Assembly: GCA_020631735.1 (NCBI GenBank)
Contig: CM036160.1
Location: 115,178,680 to 115,242,679 of the forward strand
Reading direction: 5' to 3'
DNA from: Saccharum officinarum
Taxonomy: Eukaryota; Streptophyta; Magnoliopsida; Poales; Poaceae
Length of the DNA stretch: 64,000 bases
Part shown: positions 45,301 to 56,165 of the stretch, in pieces
Position numbering within the stretch: position 1 is the first letter of the stretch
How the letters are laid out: each line of letters begins with the position of its first letter
Translations under genes and position numbers: made by a program
The notes under the pieces: model-generated
The model's database searches: none
The model's input: only the letters and a program-made list of their open reading frames with translations
Told to the model about the DNA's origin: nothing

Positions 45301-47859
45301 ATGGATGCAGGTTTCTGTGAGCGGAATGCAGGCTTTGCAACTATAATTTCAGCAAAAGGTGCACGGTTTCTTACTTCAGCTGTACTGTCAAGATTTGCTG
45401 AATCAGATGCTTTAGGGTCACCAAAGGGGCGAATTTCATGCTCACGGCCTCGCCATACAGGAGACTGTAGTGTGGTTTCCCTTGATCGCATCCAGTTCAA
45501 GTTCCCCTACAAGGAAAAAAGTAACCCTATTAATAATGCTGAAGGATCGTGTAATTTCAGTATCAAAACATTACATGAGCATCCTAGTAAGAAACTAAAA
45601 ACAAGATACTCGTTTAAAAGTAATCAAAGGCACCATTTGAGGATGTTAATGCAAACCTGTATTGTGTTAATCTCTCCGTTGTGTCCAAGTAACCTCATAG
45701 GTTGAGCAAGAGGCCATCGAGGACTTGTATTTGTACTGTATCTTCGATGATATATGGCAAAAGGAGATTTATATAGTTCATTCTGAAGGTCTAAATAGAA
45801 TTGCCCAAGAACCTCAGATCGAAGCATTCCCTTGTAGACAATGGTTCTGTTTGATAAAGAGCAGAAATAAAGTTCATCTGCCCAACTAAAAGATTTTGCA
45901 GCCCGCTCTATCAGCTTTCGGCTGATGTATAGTTCTCTCTCTATGTCATCAGCATTATCTTCTTTTGCAACTTTCACAAATATTTGTTGTATATTAGGCA
46001 TGGTTTCTTTTGCATTGCGACCTACAACTGATACGTTAAAAGGAACAGGTCTCCAACCAATAACCTCAAGGCCTTCATCCACAAAAACCTTTTCAGTTGC
46101 TGCAACAAGATGAGTGACCGCTTTCAGATCACGCAGAAGCAGAATTAATAGCAATTATGGTAACTAGCACCTATTAAAGATAAGGACACAATTTTTCTCC
46201 AAAAAGAAAAGAAGAGAGCATTATCAAGAAAATGCGCTCCTACGAAGGCAAGCAAACTAGCACAACAGAAACAACAACTAAACTTTTTGCATGCTTTCCA
46301 AATATCATGTATAAGGGGGAAATGGCGTGCCAAAGAAACCACATTCCAGAAGAAGGTTTCAATTTCTAAGGACAAACATTTTGTGGGCATGCAAAGTATG
46401 GCAGCCTGAAAATTCCATATAATAGTTGAAGTAAGCTGCAACAAGACAGGGATTGCCAAGTAGAAATCTCTTTCGAAATGAGCATAGAAAATGCTCCTCT
46501 TTTTAGACAAGAATAATGCTCCCCTGTGTGGGCAGCATATTGTGGTAAAGCATCAAGAAATTACCAGCTTTGGCTTCTTCCATTGACTTCTCATCTTGTG
46601 GAAGGAAGACCATGCCTACACCTGTATTTCTTCTGTCAAAGGGAACAAGCCCTTGCTTGTTGGCCCAGTCATCAAACAAGTCCCATGGGATGGCACTCAT
46701 CAGTCCTGCGCCATCACCAGAGTCATTGTCCGCTCCACAACCACCACGATGCTCCATGCACCCAAGAGCCAAAAGAGCATCATGAACAATGTTGAACGAA
46801 GGCACATTTTTCAAGTTTGCGATGAACCCAACACCACAAGCTCCGCGTTCAGACAAGATATGGTTCAGGTCCGCAGCCTGGTAGGAGAAAGGAAAATGAA
46901 TTCCTGTGTTAACCAGCCTTAAATACAGAGTCTAACTTAACATCATCGTAGCTATTGCAACCCATTCAAACACATTCCAGAAGGGGCATGGTGAATTAGT
47001 ATACTATTACAGATATTATACCACTGCTTTACACAATGTCATGCACTGACGCTCCTGGAAACTAGATCGCGATTAGTACCTACCACTACAGCTGTCACCT
47101 GTCTTTCCATCACCCTCAATTGTTTATCAACCCTGCATTTGGTGTTCTTTGTTCGCTTCTTACGCAACACATTTTAAAACCTCCATGAAAGGAACAGATT
47201 AAAAAAGCTTGCAGTTGGAACCAACCACTGCTTCAACACGTATCAGGATATGTCAAAACAAATTTGAGTCGTCAACTACCTGCCTGCGCTACTGTTCCTG
47301 CTTTCACCAATCACTCAAGCACAATCGGCAATGGTACAGCTATTTCAATCCCAGCAAGTCCGCAAAACCAATCCCAAAAATCATGAGCCATCGCACCATG
47401 CAGTCGTCGATGATATCATAGAGAAAACTGATGAACAATCCAGAAGCCACAAAACCCCGATGATTTCGTAGACGGACAAAACTGAACAGTCCAGAGGCCA
47501 CAAAACCCCAAAACGCGCAGTACCTCTCTCTAACACACACCCACGTCACGAGTAACGACGAGGGTCACGAGACCACTAACCCATCCTCGATCGGGCGCGC
47601 ATATCCATCCGTACCTGCTGCGTGGGCTTCTGCGGCGCGGCAGGGGCCTCCCGGCGGGCGACGCCGCCGAGCACGGCCCGTGAGGAGGAGGAGGCGACGA
47701 CCCAGCTCCGGCGCGCGGCCGCGGACGGGCCCCGCGCGCGCAGCCGCGAGCGGCGCGCGGCGGCAGCCCCCCCCGCGAACAGCAGCGGCGGCGCGGCGCG
47801 GGGCAGCGGGAGCAGCGGGGCGCGCGCGGCGGGGCGGCGCGCGCGCGGAGCGCGGCCAT
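39350..47859 (-). CDS. GLU1: Ferredoxin-dependent glutamate synthase (Fd-GOGAT), exons 1-16, frame-broken
   Basis: Fd-GOGAT makes two glutamates from glutamine and 2-oxoglutarate in the chloroplast stroma using reduced ferredoxin. Exons, 5' to 3': 47615-47859, 46565-46877, 45657-46099, 45375-45506, 45126-45224, 44968-45038, 44353-44448, 43585-43677, 43347-43492, 42751-42910, 42106-42216, 41801-42016, 40677-40833, 39894-40023, 39556-39614 and 39350-39455, all with GT-AG introns. Exon 1 encodes a transit peptide. Exon 2 holds the amidotransferase nucleophile Cys (codon 46836-46838, [10 protein letters not shown]). Later exons carry [29 protein letters not shown] and, last, [16 protein letters not shown]. 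About 860 of roughly 1600 codons are present; the FMN synthase and C-terminal domains are absent. Exon lengths show frame breaks in exons 1, 7 and 13. Whether this is a pseudogene or draft-sequence error is open. Confidence 0.93.
40345..40440. repeat. 36-bp tandem repeat in a GOGAT intron
   Basis: The unit TTGTCCACAAATGTAAGGCA plus CTGATTTTTAATGGTA occurs at 40345-40380 and 40381-40416, with a partial third copy to 40440, in the intron between exons 13 and 14. Copies are identical, so the expansion is recent. Confidence 0.9.
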
Positions 47860-48199
47860 GGCCCTCTGGCCCTGGGCCTGGTGGGGCGGGAAGGGGAGGC
47901 GTGATCCGGTTCCGGTCCGGCGTCCCCCGCAGAGCGAGCCTCTCCTCCGCGTAACTAGGAAGAAGGGATCGCGACAGGCAGGCAGACGCGCACCACGCGT
48001 CGCGCGGCGCGGCGCGCGGCGGGGTGGTGCGATATAGCGCGAGCGGGAGGCGGTGGATGTGGTGGCCGCGGCTCCTCCCGCCCGCGCGGAAGCCGACAAG
48101 GGAGGGGATCGTGTGGAGAGGAAGAGGAGGGGAACGAACAGGATAGGGCGGGCGAGTCCGGGGCAGCGGGGGTGGGTGCGGAGCGGGCGGAGGGAGTAG

Positions 48200-48207
48200 T
48201 TATAGGC
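48200..48207 (-). promoter_or_regulatory. TATA-like box upstream of Fd-GOGAT
   Basis: On the minus strand the sequence reads CGCCTATAACTACTCC, about 340 bp upstream of the ATG at 47859. It lies in a GC-rich promoter with GGCGAGGCGAGGCGAGACGA repeats just downstream. A 5' UTR of about 310 nt would follow. Confidence 0.45.
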
Positions 48208-48523
48208 GAGGCGAGGCGAGGCGAGACGAGACGACGAGCAACGCGACGACGAGCCTTCTTCGCCTCTGCCTCTCGGACGCACAGGGGGGCGCACAGGCAA
48301 GTCAGGCACAACGAGAGACGAGAGACGAGACACGCAGGGCGGCGGGGAGCTGGGGACTGGAGGGATCAAGTGGGGGTTTGGGGGAGCCGGGGAGGCGGTG
48401 GACTCGCGCTTGGCCTGGGTCTGTGTTGTCTTTTTGAAGCAAAGGGGTGGCCTTTTGGGCTTTTGGCTCGTGGTGGGGCCCGCTTTGGGTGGCTGGGATT
48501 TCGACCGAGGTTTTGGGGTTTTA

Positions 48524-48766
48524 GGCCTTGTTGAGATCGTGAGAAGATAGAATTTTTCTAATCTTAGTATTTTCGTTTGTATTTAATAATTAGTGTCCAA
48601 TTATGTATTAACTAGGTTCAAAAGATTTATCTCGTGATTTATAACTAAATTGTACAATTAATTATTTTTATTTATATTTAATGTTTTATACATGCGTATA
48701 AAGATTGATGTGATGAAGAAAGAGTGAAAAAAATTTAATTTTTTTTGGCTCAATCTAAACAAGACC
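48524..48766. mobile_element. MITE, Tourist-like (PIF/Harbinger type suspected)
   Basis: Ends GGCCTTGTTGAGAT and ATCTAAACAAGACC are inverted repeats; the left flank is TTA and the right TTG. Its interior blocks (AGATTTATCTCGTGATTT, AAAGATTGATRTGATG) are shared with the element at 52614. Superfamily is inferred from the GGCC termini and the 3-bp duplication of its relative. Confidence 0.6.
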
Positions 48767-48854
48767 TTGCTTACCCTGTACTAGCTAGTACCATGCTAGG
48801 ACTAGTAGCTCGTTACGGTTTTCTCCTGGTGTCCCGACGATTTGTGCTAGCTTA

Positions 48855-49064
48855 AGGGGTGTTTAGTTTAAAAATTTTTACCCTAAAACATCACATTGAA
48901 TCTTGCGGCACATGTATGGAGCATTAAATGTAGACGAAACAAAAAAACTAATTGAACAGTTCACCGTGAAATCGCGAGACGAATCTTTTAAGCCTAATTA
49001 GTTCATGATTAAATAGTAATACCAAATAGCCTAATCCAAAAAATTTTGCAAACTAAACACCCCT
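48855..49064. mobile_element. MITE
   Basis: Inverted ends AGGGGTGTTTAGTTT and AAACTAAACACCCCT bound a 210-bp element with internal CACATTGAATCTTGCGG and CGAGACGAATCTTTTAAGCC blocks shared with four other elements to the right. TTA lies at both flanks but the exact duplication is ambiguous. Confidence 0.7.
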
Positions 49065-49287
49065 TATTTGAGTGCTGACTAGGGCTTGAACTATTTTTCA
49101 ACTGATCTCGTAACAAATTAGTATAAGTATATACTAAAAATCCAACGTTGAGGAGAGAGAGGGCTGGAAAGAGAACTTGCTAGCGCTTGTGCACTAGCTA
49201 GTCTCACACCCTTCCCGAGAAACACACTGTCTCTGCCTACCCACGCTTTTCTCTGTTTGCATGTCAGAATTTCTTGCTTTTGTTTAA

Positions 49288-49518
49288 AGTGGTGTTTAGT
49301 TTCCAAAAATTTTCAAAATTCTTCGTCACATCAAATATTTGACACATATATGAAGCATTAAATATAGATAAAAATAAAAACTAATTATATAGTTTGGTAG
49401 AAAACCACGAGACAAATCTTTTAAGTCTAATTAGTCTATGATTGAACACTAATTGACAAATACAAACGGAAGTGCTACAATAGCCAAAGTCAAAATCTTT
49501 CGCGAACTAAACACACCT
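49288..49518. mobile_element. MITE
   Basis: Ends AGTGGTGTTTAGTTTCC and GCGAACTAAACACACCT are imperfect inverted repeats. The interior CGTCACATCAAATA..AGACAAATCTTTTAAG places it in the same family as 48855. Confidence 0.6.
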
Positions 49519-49639
49519 ATACATTCTTCCCTCCAGGTCAGTAGATGAAATCGTCGGCTCCTTTGCAGAGGCCCTAATAAGGGAAGAGTACTCGTAAGGA
49601 AAAAAAGGAGTGGTTGTATGATTCGAAGAAATATTGTGC

Positions 49640-50005
49640 TTTTACAAAATATAAGTATCGCTTGTTCTTTTTGTCTCTGAATAAATAGATTTTATAGCAG
49701 TTTAGGATAGACTAGTACGGCAGAGAAAAGATCATACTGCCATTTATTAATTAGATTAGTTGTACATAGATCAATAATTGTTCTAATAGCACACTAATAA
49801 TAGCATTTACTACAGACATGATCTAATTGCAGAAACTCAACACTAGATTGAGATAGGGGAGGGGTGCAGTAAATGTGAGGATACTTCGAGGAAAATAAAT
49901 GGGCTAATGGACCGTTCAACCTCCACGATTGATTTTTTGTAGACAAATTCTTGAGCTAAGAATCTATTTATTCAGGGCCAAAAAGAGTAGAATGCAAAAG
50001 TTAAG
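49640..50005. repeat. Possible foldback element
   Basis: A CTGAATAAATAGATT block at about 49676-49690 recurs inverted as AATCTATTTATTCAG at about 49963-49977, with matching flanking 'ctttttg' and 'caaaaag' sequence on each side. The ends are diffuse and no target duplication was found. Confidence 0.3.
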
Positions 50006-50029
50006 GAGTATAAATCTCAAAAATGGAAA

Positions 50030-50260
50030 GGTTTCCATACACTAAATGAAGTGGCACATTGTCCTTTTGCTTCCTCCTAAAAAGAGGAAAATGAGTTTTG
50101 TGTGATGTAAAGAAATACTATACTCTCACAAAACCATAAGTACCACTTAAAATGCAACATTTAAGGGTAGTATAAAACCTCGAAATTAGAAAGGCTTCTA
50201 TAACAATGGAGTGGCACATTGTCTTTTTGCTGTTTTGAAAAGAGAGTTACCGAGGTGAGA
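50030..50260. repeat. Diverged direct repeat
   Basis: The segment around GAAAGGTTTCC..AGTGGCACATTGTCCTTTTG (about 50027-50080) recurs at about 50189-50235 as GAAAGGCTTCT..AGTGGCACATTGTCTTTTTG. The rest of 50260-50990 shows no supported gene or repeat. Confidence 0.4.
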
Positions 50261-50984
50261 GAGAAACAGTTTTCCAACTAAGAAATTATTCCGGCTTATA
50301 AACGGTAAAATAAGGAGATGACTTGGCTCAGAAAAAAATGTGTGCCAACGTGAGTGAGTGGGCAATGGCAAGGTGAGGAGGACTAGCGTTGGTCGCTGCC
50401 AATGGGGGGATGTAAACAGGTCTTGCAAAAAATAGCGATCAATGGTGCACTTGTTGCAGTCTTATGGAGAACAGAGAAGGTTGACGCGGGCATGAGCGCA
50501 CAACAAGCAGAGCGATGAGAGAGAAGTATATATGAGTTGTTTGGTTGGTGCCTTCCCAGACATCCTCTGCTCTAGACATGTATCTCTGACTCGGGCGCTG
50601 AAAATATAATCCAATGCTTGTGAGAGTTGCTTACTCCAGATAGACAGGTTTTGTATGTCCCATAATGCCTGGGCAGTGGGCTAAATGAAACTAAAAGGAA
50701 AATACAGCAAGTAGCTAAGTTTATATATGCTCATGTTGCTCGTGGATTGCAATTTTGTTTAAAAGGACATCCTTTATTAAAAAAGGTTATTCGTCATGTT
50801 GATTTACCTTCTTGTGGATTACAATGTTTCTATAGAATGGTGCTACATGATTATTCTTTGTTTCCATTTTGGAGGGCTACAAGCTCAAAAGTATATATGA
50901 AACCGACCAGAGGACTTGTGCTTGCTTTAGGAATATGAACAATCGTTGTTAGAGTCCGTCAATGCAAATGGGAAAAGTCAAAAA

Positions 50985-51222
50985 GCCAACGAGCTGATGG
51001 CTCAGTGGAGCACCTACGCCCTGGGATCAAGCCCTGCTCGACACAGGTTTTGCACTGGGTCTTTTTCCTTTTCCCTGCAGCCTCAAACGTAGATGTTCCA
51101 CAATGGTGTAGTGGTCTAGTTTGTGTTCAGTGTGCATACCTATGTGTGATATGTGGTGTAAGTTTGTACTGCAACCTGTACTTGAAGTATTGAGGTATAA
51201 AAAAGGCATGTGAAAATTAATA
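50985..51222 (+). mobile_element. Possible tRNA-derived SINE
   Basis: TGGCTCAGTGGAG (about 50999) resembles a pol III A box, and GGGATCAAGCCC (about 51026) a B box at suitable spacing for a tRNA-related SINE head. It is followed by about 150 bp and a short A-rich end. No flanking duplication was confirmed. Confidence 0.3.
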
Positions 51223-51450
51223 CATCCCTCACTCCGTCTAAAATATAAGGAATTCTGAGCCCTATTCTAATTCAAGATATCTTAAAATTTGACTAATTTT
51301 TTTAAAAAATAATAATATTTAAGATTTCAAATGAACATCATCGGACAAAATTGGTAGATATCAATTCTTTTCTTTATAAATTGGTGAAACCTATAATAGT
51401 TTGAGTTAGGATAAGCTCAAAGAACCTTAAAATTTGGGACGTGAGTGACA
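51223..51450. mobile_element. Stowaway-like MITE (Tc1/Mariner type)
   Basis: Ends CTCACTCCGTCTAAAATATAAG and CTTAAAATTTGGGACGTGAG are imperfect inverted repeats of the CTCCCTCCGTCCCAAAATATAAG kind. The interior is AT-rich. A TA target duplication is not certain. Confidence 0.6.
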
Positions 51451-51893
51451 CACTTTAAGAGAGAAAGAAAGAAACAGAGAAATGTGCATGTGTAACAAAC
51501 CCCCCTTTGTATGATAATGGCTTGGTAGGTCTAGCTTTATCGAACAAACATATGCCAAGCAAAAAGAACTTTTAGATGCTCACTTCAGTCTCAGCGACCT
51601 CTCATAAACAAAGATGCAAAGTCTAGTCTGGCTCTTCCATGATGTTCTAACTAAACTTCCAAATTGCCCAAATTTATGCTTCCAGTGCCTTGTATTATTC
51701 TTGTGCCACTTGTCACCGTTCATTTGTTTATTCCTTATTAATCTATATAATAAGTCTCTCCGCCGCGCCCAATCACCCGTTTCTTAAGCTCTCTTCACAG
51801 TAATTTCGGAATCTCGATCATGGAGACGGTTCACGATGAAAGAGAATCGTTTTGTCTTGCTAATAAGTTGGTTTGGATTGGGTTGGTGACCAA

Positions 51894-52146
51894 GCCCTTG
51901 TTAGTTCCCAAAATATTTCCCAAAATATTTCAGATTCCCATCACATCGAATCTTTAGACACATGCATAAAGCATTAAATATAGATAAAAAAATAAAACTA
52001 ATTACACAGTTTAGACGAAATGGACGTGACAAATCTTTTAAGCCTAGTTAGACCATGATCGGACAATAATTACAAATAACAACAAAAGTACTACAGTAAC
52101 ACTACAGTTACATTTTCCAAATATTTCGGGAACTAAACCAGAGCCA
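51894..52146. mobile_element. MITE
   Basis: The ends carry CTTGTTAGTTCCC and GGGAACTAAACCAG; the interior has CATCACATCGAATCTTTAGAC and ACAAATCTTTTAAGCC, as in the elements at 48855, 52893 and 53817. Confidence 0.6.
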
Positions 52147-52613
52147 CGTAAAAACAAGCAGGGAGTAGTAGTTTCTTGTACATCACCGGACTTGGCCAAC
52201 TTTTGAAAAGGACATATATAGAGGCCAAAAAACTATCTTTGGACTTGACACGTTTTAGCCATTCCAAGAATATCGTTTCAACTGATAAATGTTAATTAGT
52301 TCGAGGGTTTGGACAGTAGAAGAGACGGTATGCATGGTTGAGAAATTAAAATTTGATTTGAGCAATAATATTTCAATAGTGCAGTGGGGCTGCTGGGAGA
52401 GTAAATGCTGCATTTATTATCTATTTATTATACACTACGGCTGAATGGAATACGGAGAAGGAACAAATGGGAGAAGAAGGCTGCCCCGCTTTTGCCTTTG
52501 AATATTCTGTGCAGTCCGGTACGGCTGTTGGGTGGACTCCGCTCGCGGCTCACATCAGAATACGGCGGGGATGTTGGCGTTTTAATAAAAAGTCAGAATG
52601 CGCCGTGAATTAA

Positions 52614-52855
52614 GGCCTCGTTTAGATTGAATAAAATTTCAACCCGATAAATAGTACCATTTTTGTCTTATTTGACAAATATTGTCCAATCGTGGACTAA
52701 CTGGGCTCAAAAGATTCATCTCATGATTTCCAACTAAACTGTGTAATTAGTTATTTTTTTACCTACATTTACTACTTCATGCATAGGTCCAAAGATTGAT
52801 ATGATGGAGAGAGAGTGAAAAAAATTCGACTTTTGGGGTGTATCTCAACAAGGCC
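52614..52855. mobile_element. Tourist-like MITE with TAA duplication
   Basis: Inverted ends GGCCTCGTTTAGAT and ATCTCAACAAGGCC are flanked by TAA on both sides (52611-52613 and 52856-52858), as expected for PIF/Harbinger-type elements. It is the same family as 48524. Confidence 0.8.
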
Positions 52856-52892
52856 TAACTGGGCAAATGATGGCATGCGTGCGTGCAACTTG

Positions 52893-53129
52893 GGTTGTGT
52901 TTAGTTCCTTAAAAAAAATACTATGCAAAAAAAATTCTCCGTCACATCAAACTTGCGATTCATGGAGTACTAAATGTAGATGAAATCAAAAACTAATTGT
53001 ACAGCTTGGTTGTACTTTGCGAGACAAACGTTTTGAACCTAATTAGTCAACGGTTGGACACTATTTACCAAATAAAACCAAAACGTGCTACAATACATTT
53101 TTTTACTTTTTTAGGAACTGAACACAGCC
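52893..53129. mobile_element. MITE with TTG duplication
   Basis: Ends GGTTGTGTTTAGTTCC and GGAACTGAACACAGCC are flanked by TTG at 52890-52892 and 53130-53132. The interior CCGTCACATCAAACTTGCG is shared with the family at 48855. Confidence 0.75.
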
Positions 53130-53816
53130 TTGTTGGAACGAACGGTAGTAGGTGGCGAAGAACAGAAGACGGAAGAAGCTTGGGTCTTCTGGAATATACA
53201 AACGGGTTCCTTCGTCCATAACGTCACTCTGGTGACCATCGTTCTCCAGTTACAGTGTTTAGTGCTTGCAAACTGTCATATATATACTCAAAGGCCTTGA
53301 GTTTTAATAGTGGCAGCTGTCGCTGACCTAAGCGACGGGTTACGGCAAGAGTAGGCGGTTTAAGTACGAAGTACTCGTGCACTTGCGTTGCTTTGAACAT
53401 ATCTGCTGTTTTCTTTCTCCCAGTGTTATCTGTTATGGACTTGTGGTTGGGGCTGTCCGTGCAGTGAACTAAAAACCGGGACCGCCGGCTGGCCGGCCCT
53501 ACTTGCACGTACAAATCCGCATGGCCGAACTTGCATCCAGACATCACCCAGCCATTCAATAATGTTTTTTTCTCACAACAAATCAGCATATACCAGAATC
53601 AGCCAATCAGAAGCCACCTAGCGAACATGGTGAGTAAAAAGGAACAGGTTGTGACATGATCTTCACTGTCACACTCACATACTTGTGACAAAGCAGAAAG
53701 GAGGTGTTCAGAGCGGAAAGGCCCCTTCGTAGCCCATGGCACATCCAGTCCACCAGCAGGCAAGAGCTTTGCTTGGCCAGGTCGGCAGCTTTGTCCGAAA
53801 ACAGAAAGAGAAGATA

Positions 53817-54047
53817 GGCTGTGTTCACTTCCCAAAATATTTCCTCTGTCACCCGTCACATCGAATCTTTGAACGTAGGTATGGAGTATTAAATGTAGGT
53901 AAAAAATATACTAATTGTATAGTTTGTCTGTAAAGTTCGAGATAAATCTTTTGAGCCTAATTAATTCATGGTTGGATAAATTTTACTAAATAACAACGAA
54001 AGTGCTACAGAAATATTTCCTCCAATTATTTCAGAAGTGAACACAGC
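53817..54047. mobile_element. MITE with ATA duplication
   Basis: Ends GGCTGTGTTCACTTC and GAAGTGAACACAGC are flanked by ATA on both sides (53814-53816 and 54048-54050). Interior blocks match the MITEs at 48855 and 52893. Confidence 0.75.
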
Positions 54048-54502
54048 ATACAGTTACCTGAACAGACAGAGCAGAGTGGCAGAGGCAGAGCATTGCCTGA
54101 AACTTGAAAACCGCTGACAGGGAACGCTCGATGCGGGCAGGCAGGTGATCCACCGTCTACGCGGCAAGTGCAGTGCACTGGAGCGGAAGTGAAGATCTGT
54201 TTCGTCGTGCCGTCGGGTGGATTATTCCGGCCGCACAAGCGTCAATGTTGGCAATGCCGGCCCGGCCCGGGCCGGATGACACGCCAGGGGCGGCGGCCCA
54301 TCCTTCTGCTTGTGCGTGTGTCGACCTGGTTTGCCGCCCCTGTGTGTGTGGCCGCGGCCATCTTCAGCTCTCCGCAGATTGAACCCTGTCCTTTCTCTCT
54401 CTCACACACATTTTTTTTTTAAAAAAAAGCAGATTGGACCATGTTTGTGCTTTTGTAGAAACTAATTGGACCATGTTTCTAGTACTCATGTAGTGTAGAA
54501 AG

Positions 54503-54757
54503 GGAGCGTATGCTATGGAAACTAGCTTCTTGTGGAAACTATGGAAACTTTAATCTAAGTCCACATGATTCTAATCTGATGGTCTCAGATGAAGGTGGGT
54601 CATTTATTCACTTAAAACCTCCCACCAAGATTCTAATCCGATGATCTCAGATGAAGCACAACCCACCTTCAGCTGAGGCCATCGGATTAGAATCCTGTGG
54701 ACTTGATTGAAGTTTCCATAGTTTTCACAAGAAGCTAGTTTCCATAGCATACGCTCC
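54503..54757. mobile_element. Mutator-like MITE with long inverted repeats
   Basis: The element is almost wholly two arms of about 97 bp: it starts GGAGCGTATGCTATGGAAAC and ends GTTTCCATAGCATACGCTCC, with roughly 90% arm identity by eye and a 60-bp centre. It is flanked by a perfect 10-bp direct repeat GTGTAGAAAG (54493-54502 and 54758-54767). A 9-10 bp duplication with long inverted repeats is the hallmark of Mutator-type elements. No transposase is present. Confidence 0.85.
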
Positions 54758-54929
54758 GTGTAGAAAGGCATCCACGGTCCACCCGATAGGACCCTACCTA
54801 CCGCTGCTCTCAGTGTGATGTGTGATGCACTCGTTGGTTGTTTGGTCTTCAAAAACGGCCATTACATTTGCCTTTTGCATGCTTAGAGTCGAGCGGCCGC
54901 AGTGCTTCAGAGAGACAGAGACACCATGG

Positions 54930-55130
54930 TTGCAGGGCCTATTAAACTTTAACAGGTGTTAACCATAGGGTTGATTATAGAGTATTCGGATACTAATAAT
55001 AGACTAATTACGTTTAATAGATTTATCTCATAAATTAATCTAATCTGTGCAATTAGTTTCGTAATTAGTCTATGTTTAACACTTTATGCATGTGTAAAAA
55101 AACCAAGGAGAACCAAACACCCCCTTAGTT
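54930..55130. mobile_element. Possible degraded MITE
   Basis: AGGGCCTATTAAACTTTAACAG at the left and CCAAACACCCCCTTAG at the right, with a TAGTCTATTATTAGT-like interior, resemble a common grass MITE. The inverted repeats are weak and the boundaries approximate. Confidence 0.35.
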
Positions 55131-56165
55131 GCTGTGTGACTGCACCTTTTTGCCGTGTCAGAGCATCTTCAACGGTTTGATAAACACTCTGCCACTTATA
55201 TGTACACTACCTAAAACTACGGTATATAAACGGGTTGGAAGAAATGTTTCACTCTTTAATATTATAGAAATACCTACTCTTTAATATTATATAGAAATAG
55301 AAATACCTGACTGTATGAGTTTATACAACCATAGCTATCAAACGAACTTGACGTGATTCAAATTTAAAATTTTAGAGAATACCAAGAAACTTAAAATTAC
55401 TATGAACGTGTCAACAAATTTCTATGCAACCAAATTTTAGTATTTATCCCTAATGCAAGAGATTATATGAACAGAACCTTTCACACAAACATGCAGTGAT
55501 TCAAATTTAGAAAAGAAGAGAACTATCACGATTTTTCTATGCTCGCGCTCATGGTATAACACTTGTAAATTTACAAATTTAAAATATTTCAAAAATATAT
55601 ATATTCATAATGGATTTCAAATTCTGCAAAAAAACGACATTCTAATGATGAAAACTATTTTTAAATTGGATGCTTTGTTGAAATATTATCGTTCCAAATA
55701 GAAGAGGATTAAATTGGATTGCATGCATGTGCATCTTTACATAGAGACGTTTGTACACGAATACTGTTTTATATGCTTAGACAGATGCTAGTTAGAGGTC
55801 CATGTGACGCACTTTTTTCTATGCTTCTAGATAGAACAGATTTCCAGCCTCCTTTTTTTTCATGTAGTTTTCTGAGCTCTATAAAATTTACCCGTTTAAA
55901 AGGGTGGACAAAGATCGCAGCGTGGCATACTGGCATTGTATGAAAATTTAAGGCAACACAATCAAAGCTATGAGGGGGGCACAAATGATAGAAGTATATA
56001 TATAGTTCTTAGGTATCTCTTCTCATCTCGAAACCACACAAAATGGAGAAAAGACTGACTCCGCCAGGTGGATGGAAAAGTACATGACAGACACCGACAC
56101 CTTCCCACCAGAGTTTTTATTCCGCACCGCACCTCCCACAAGCTTAGCAGCGTAATAGAACACCC
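55131..56165. other. AT-rich intergenic sequence
   Basis: No gene, RNA or repeat is supported. A short direct repeat AATATTATA..GAAATACCT.CT occurs at about 55258-55310. The segment adjoins the 3' end of the F-box gene. Confidence 0.5.

Noticed and set aside
47530..48369. 279-codon minus-strand ORF over the Fd-GOGAT first exon and promoter
   Set aside because: It runs through the TATA-like box and 5' UTR in a frame that does not match the transit peptide frame ending at the exon 1 donor.
50747..50938. 63-codon plus-strand ORF
   Set aside because: No start context, domain or repeat support; its length is within chance expectation in this region.
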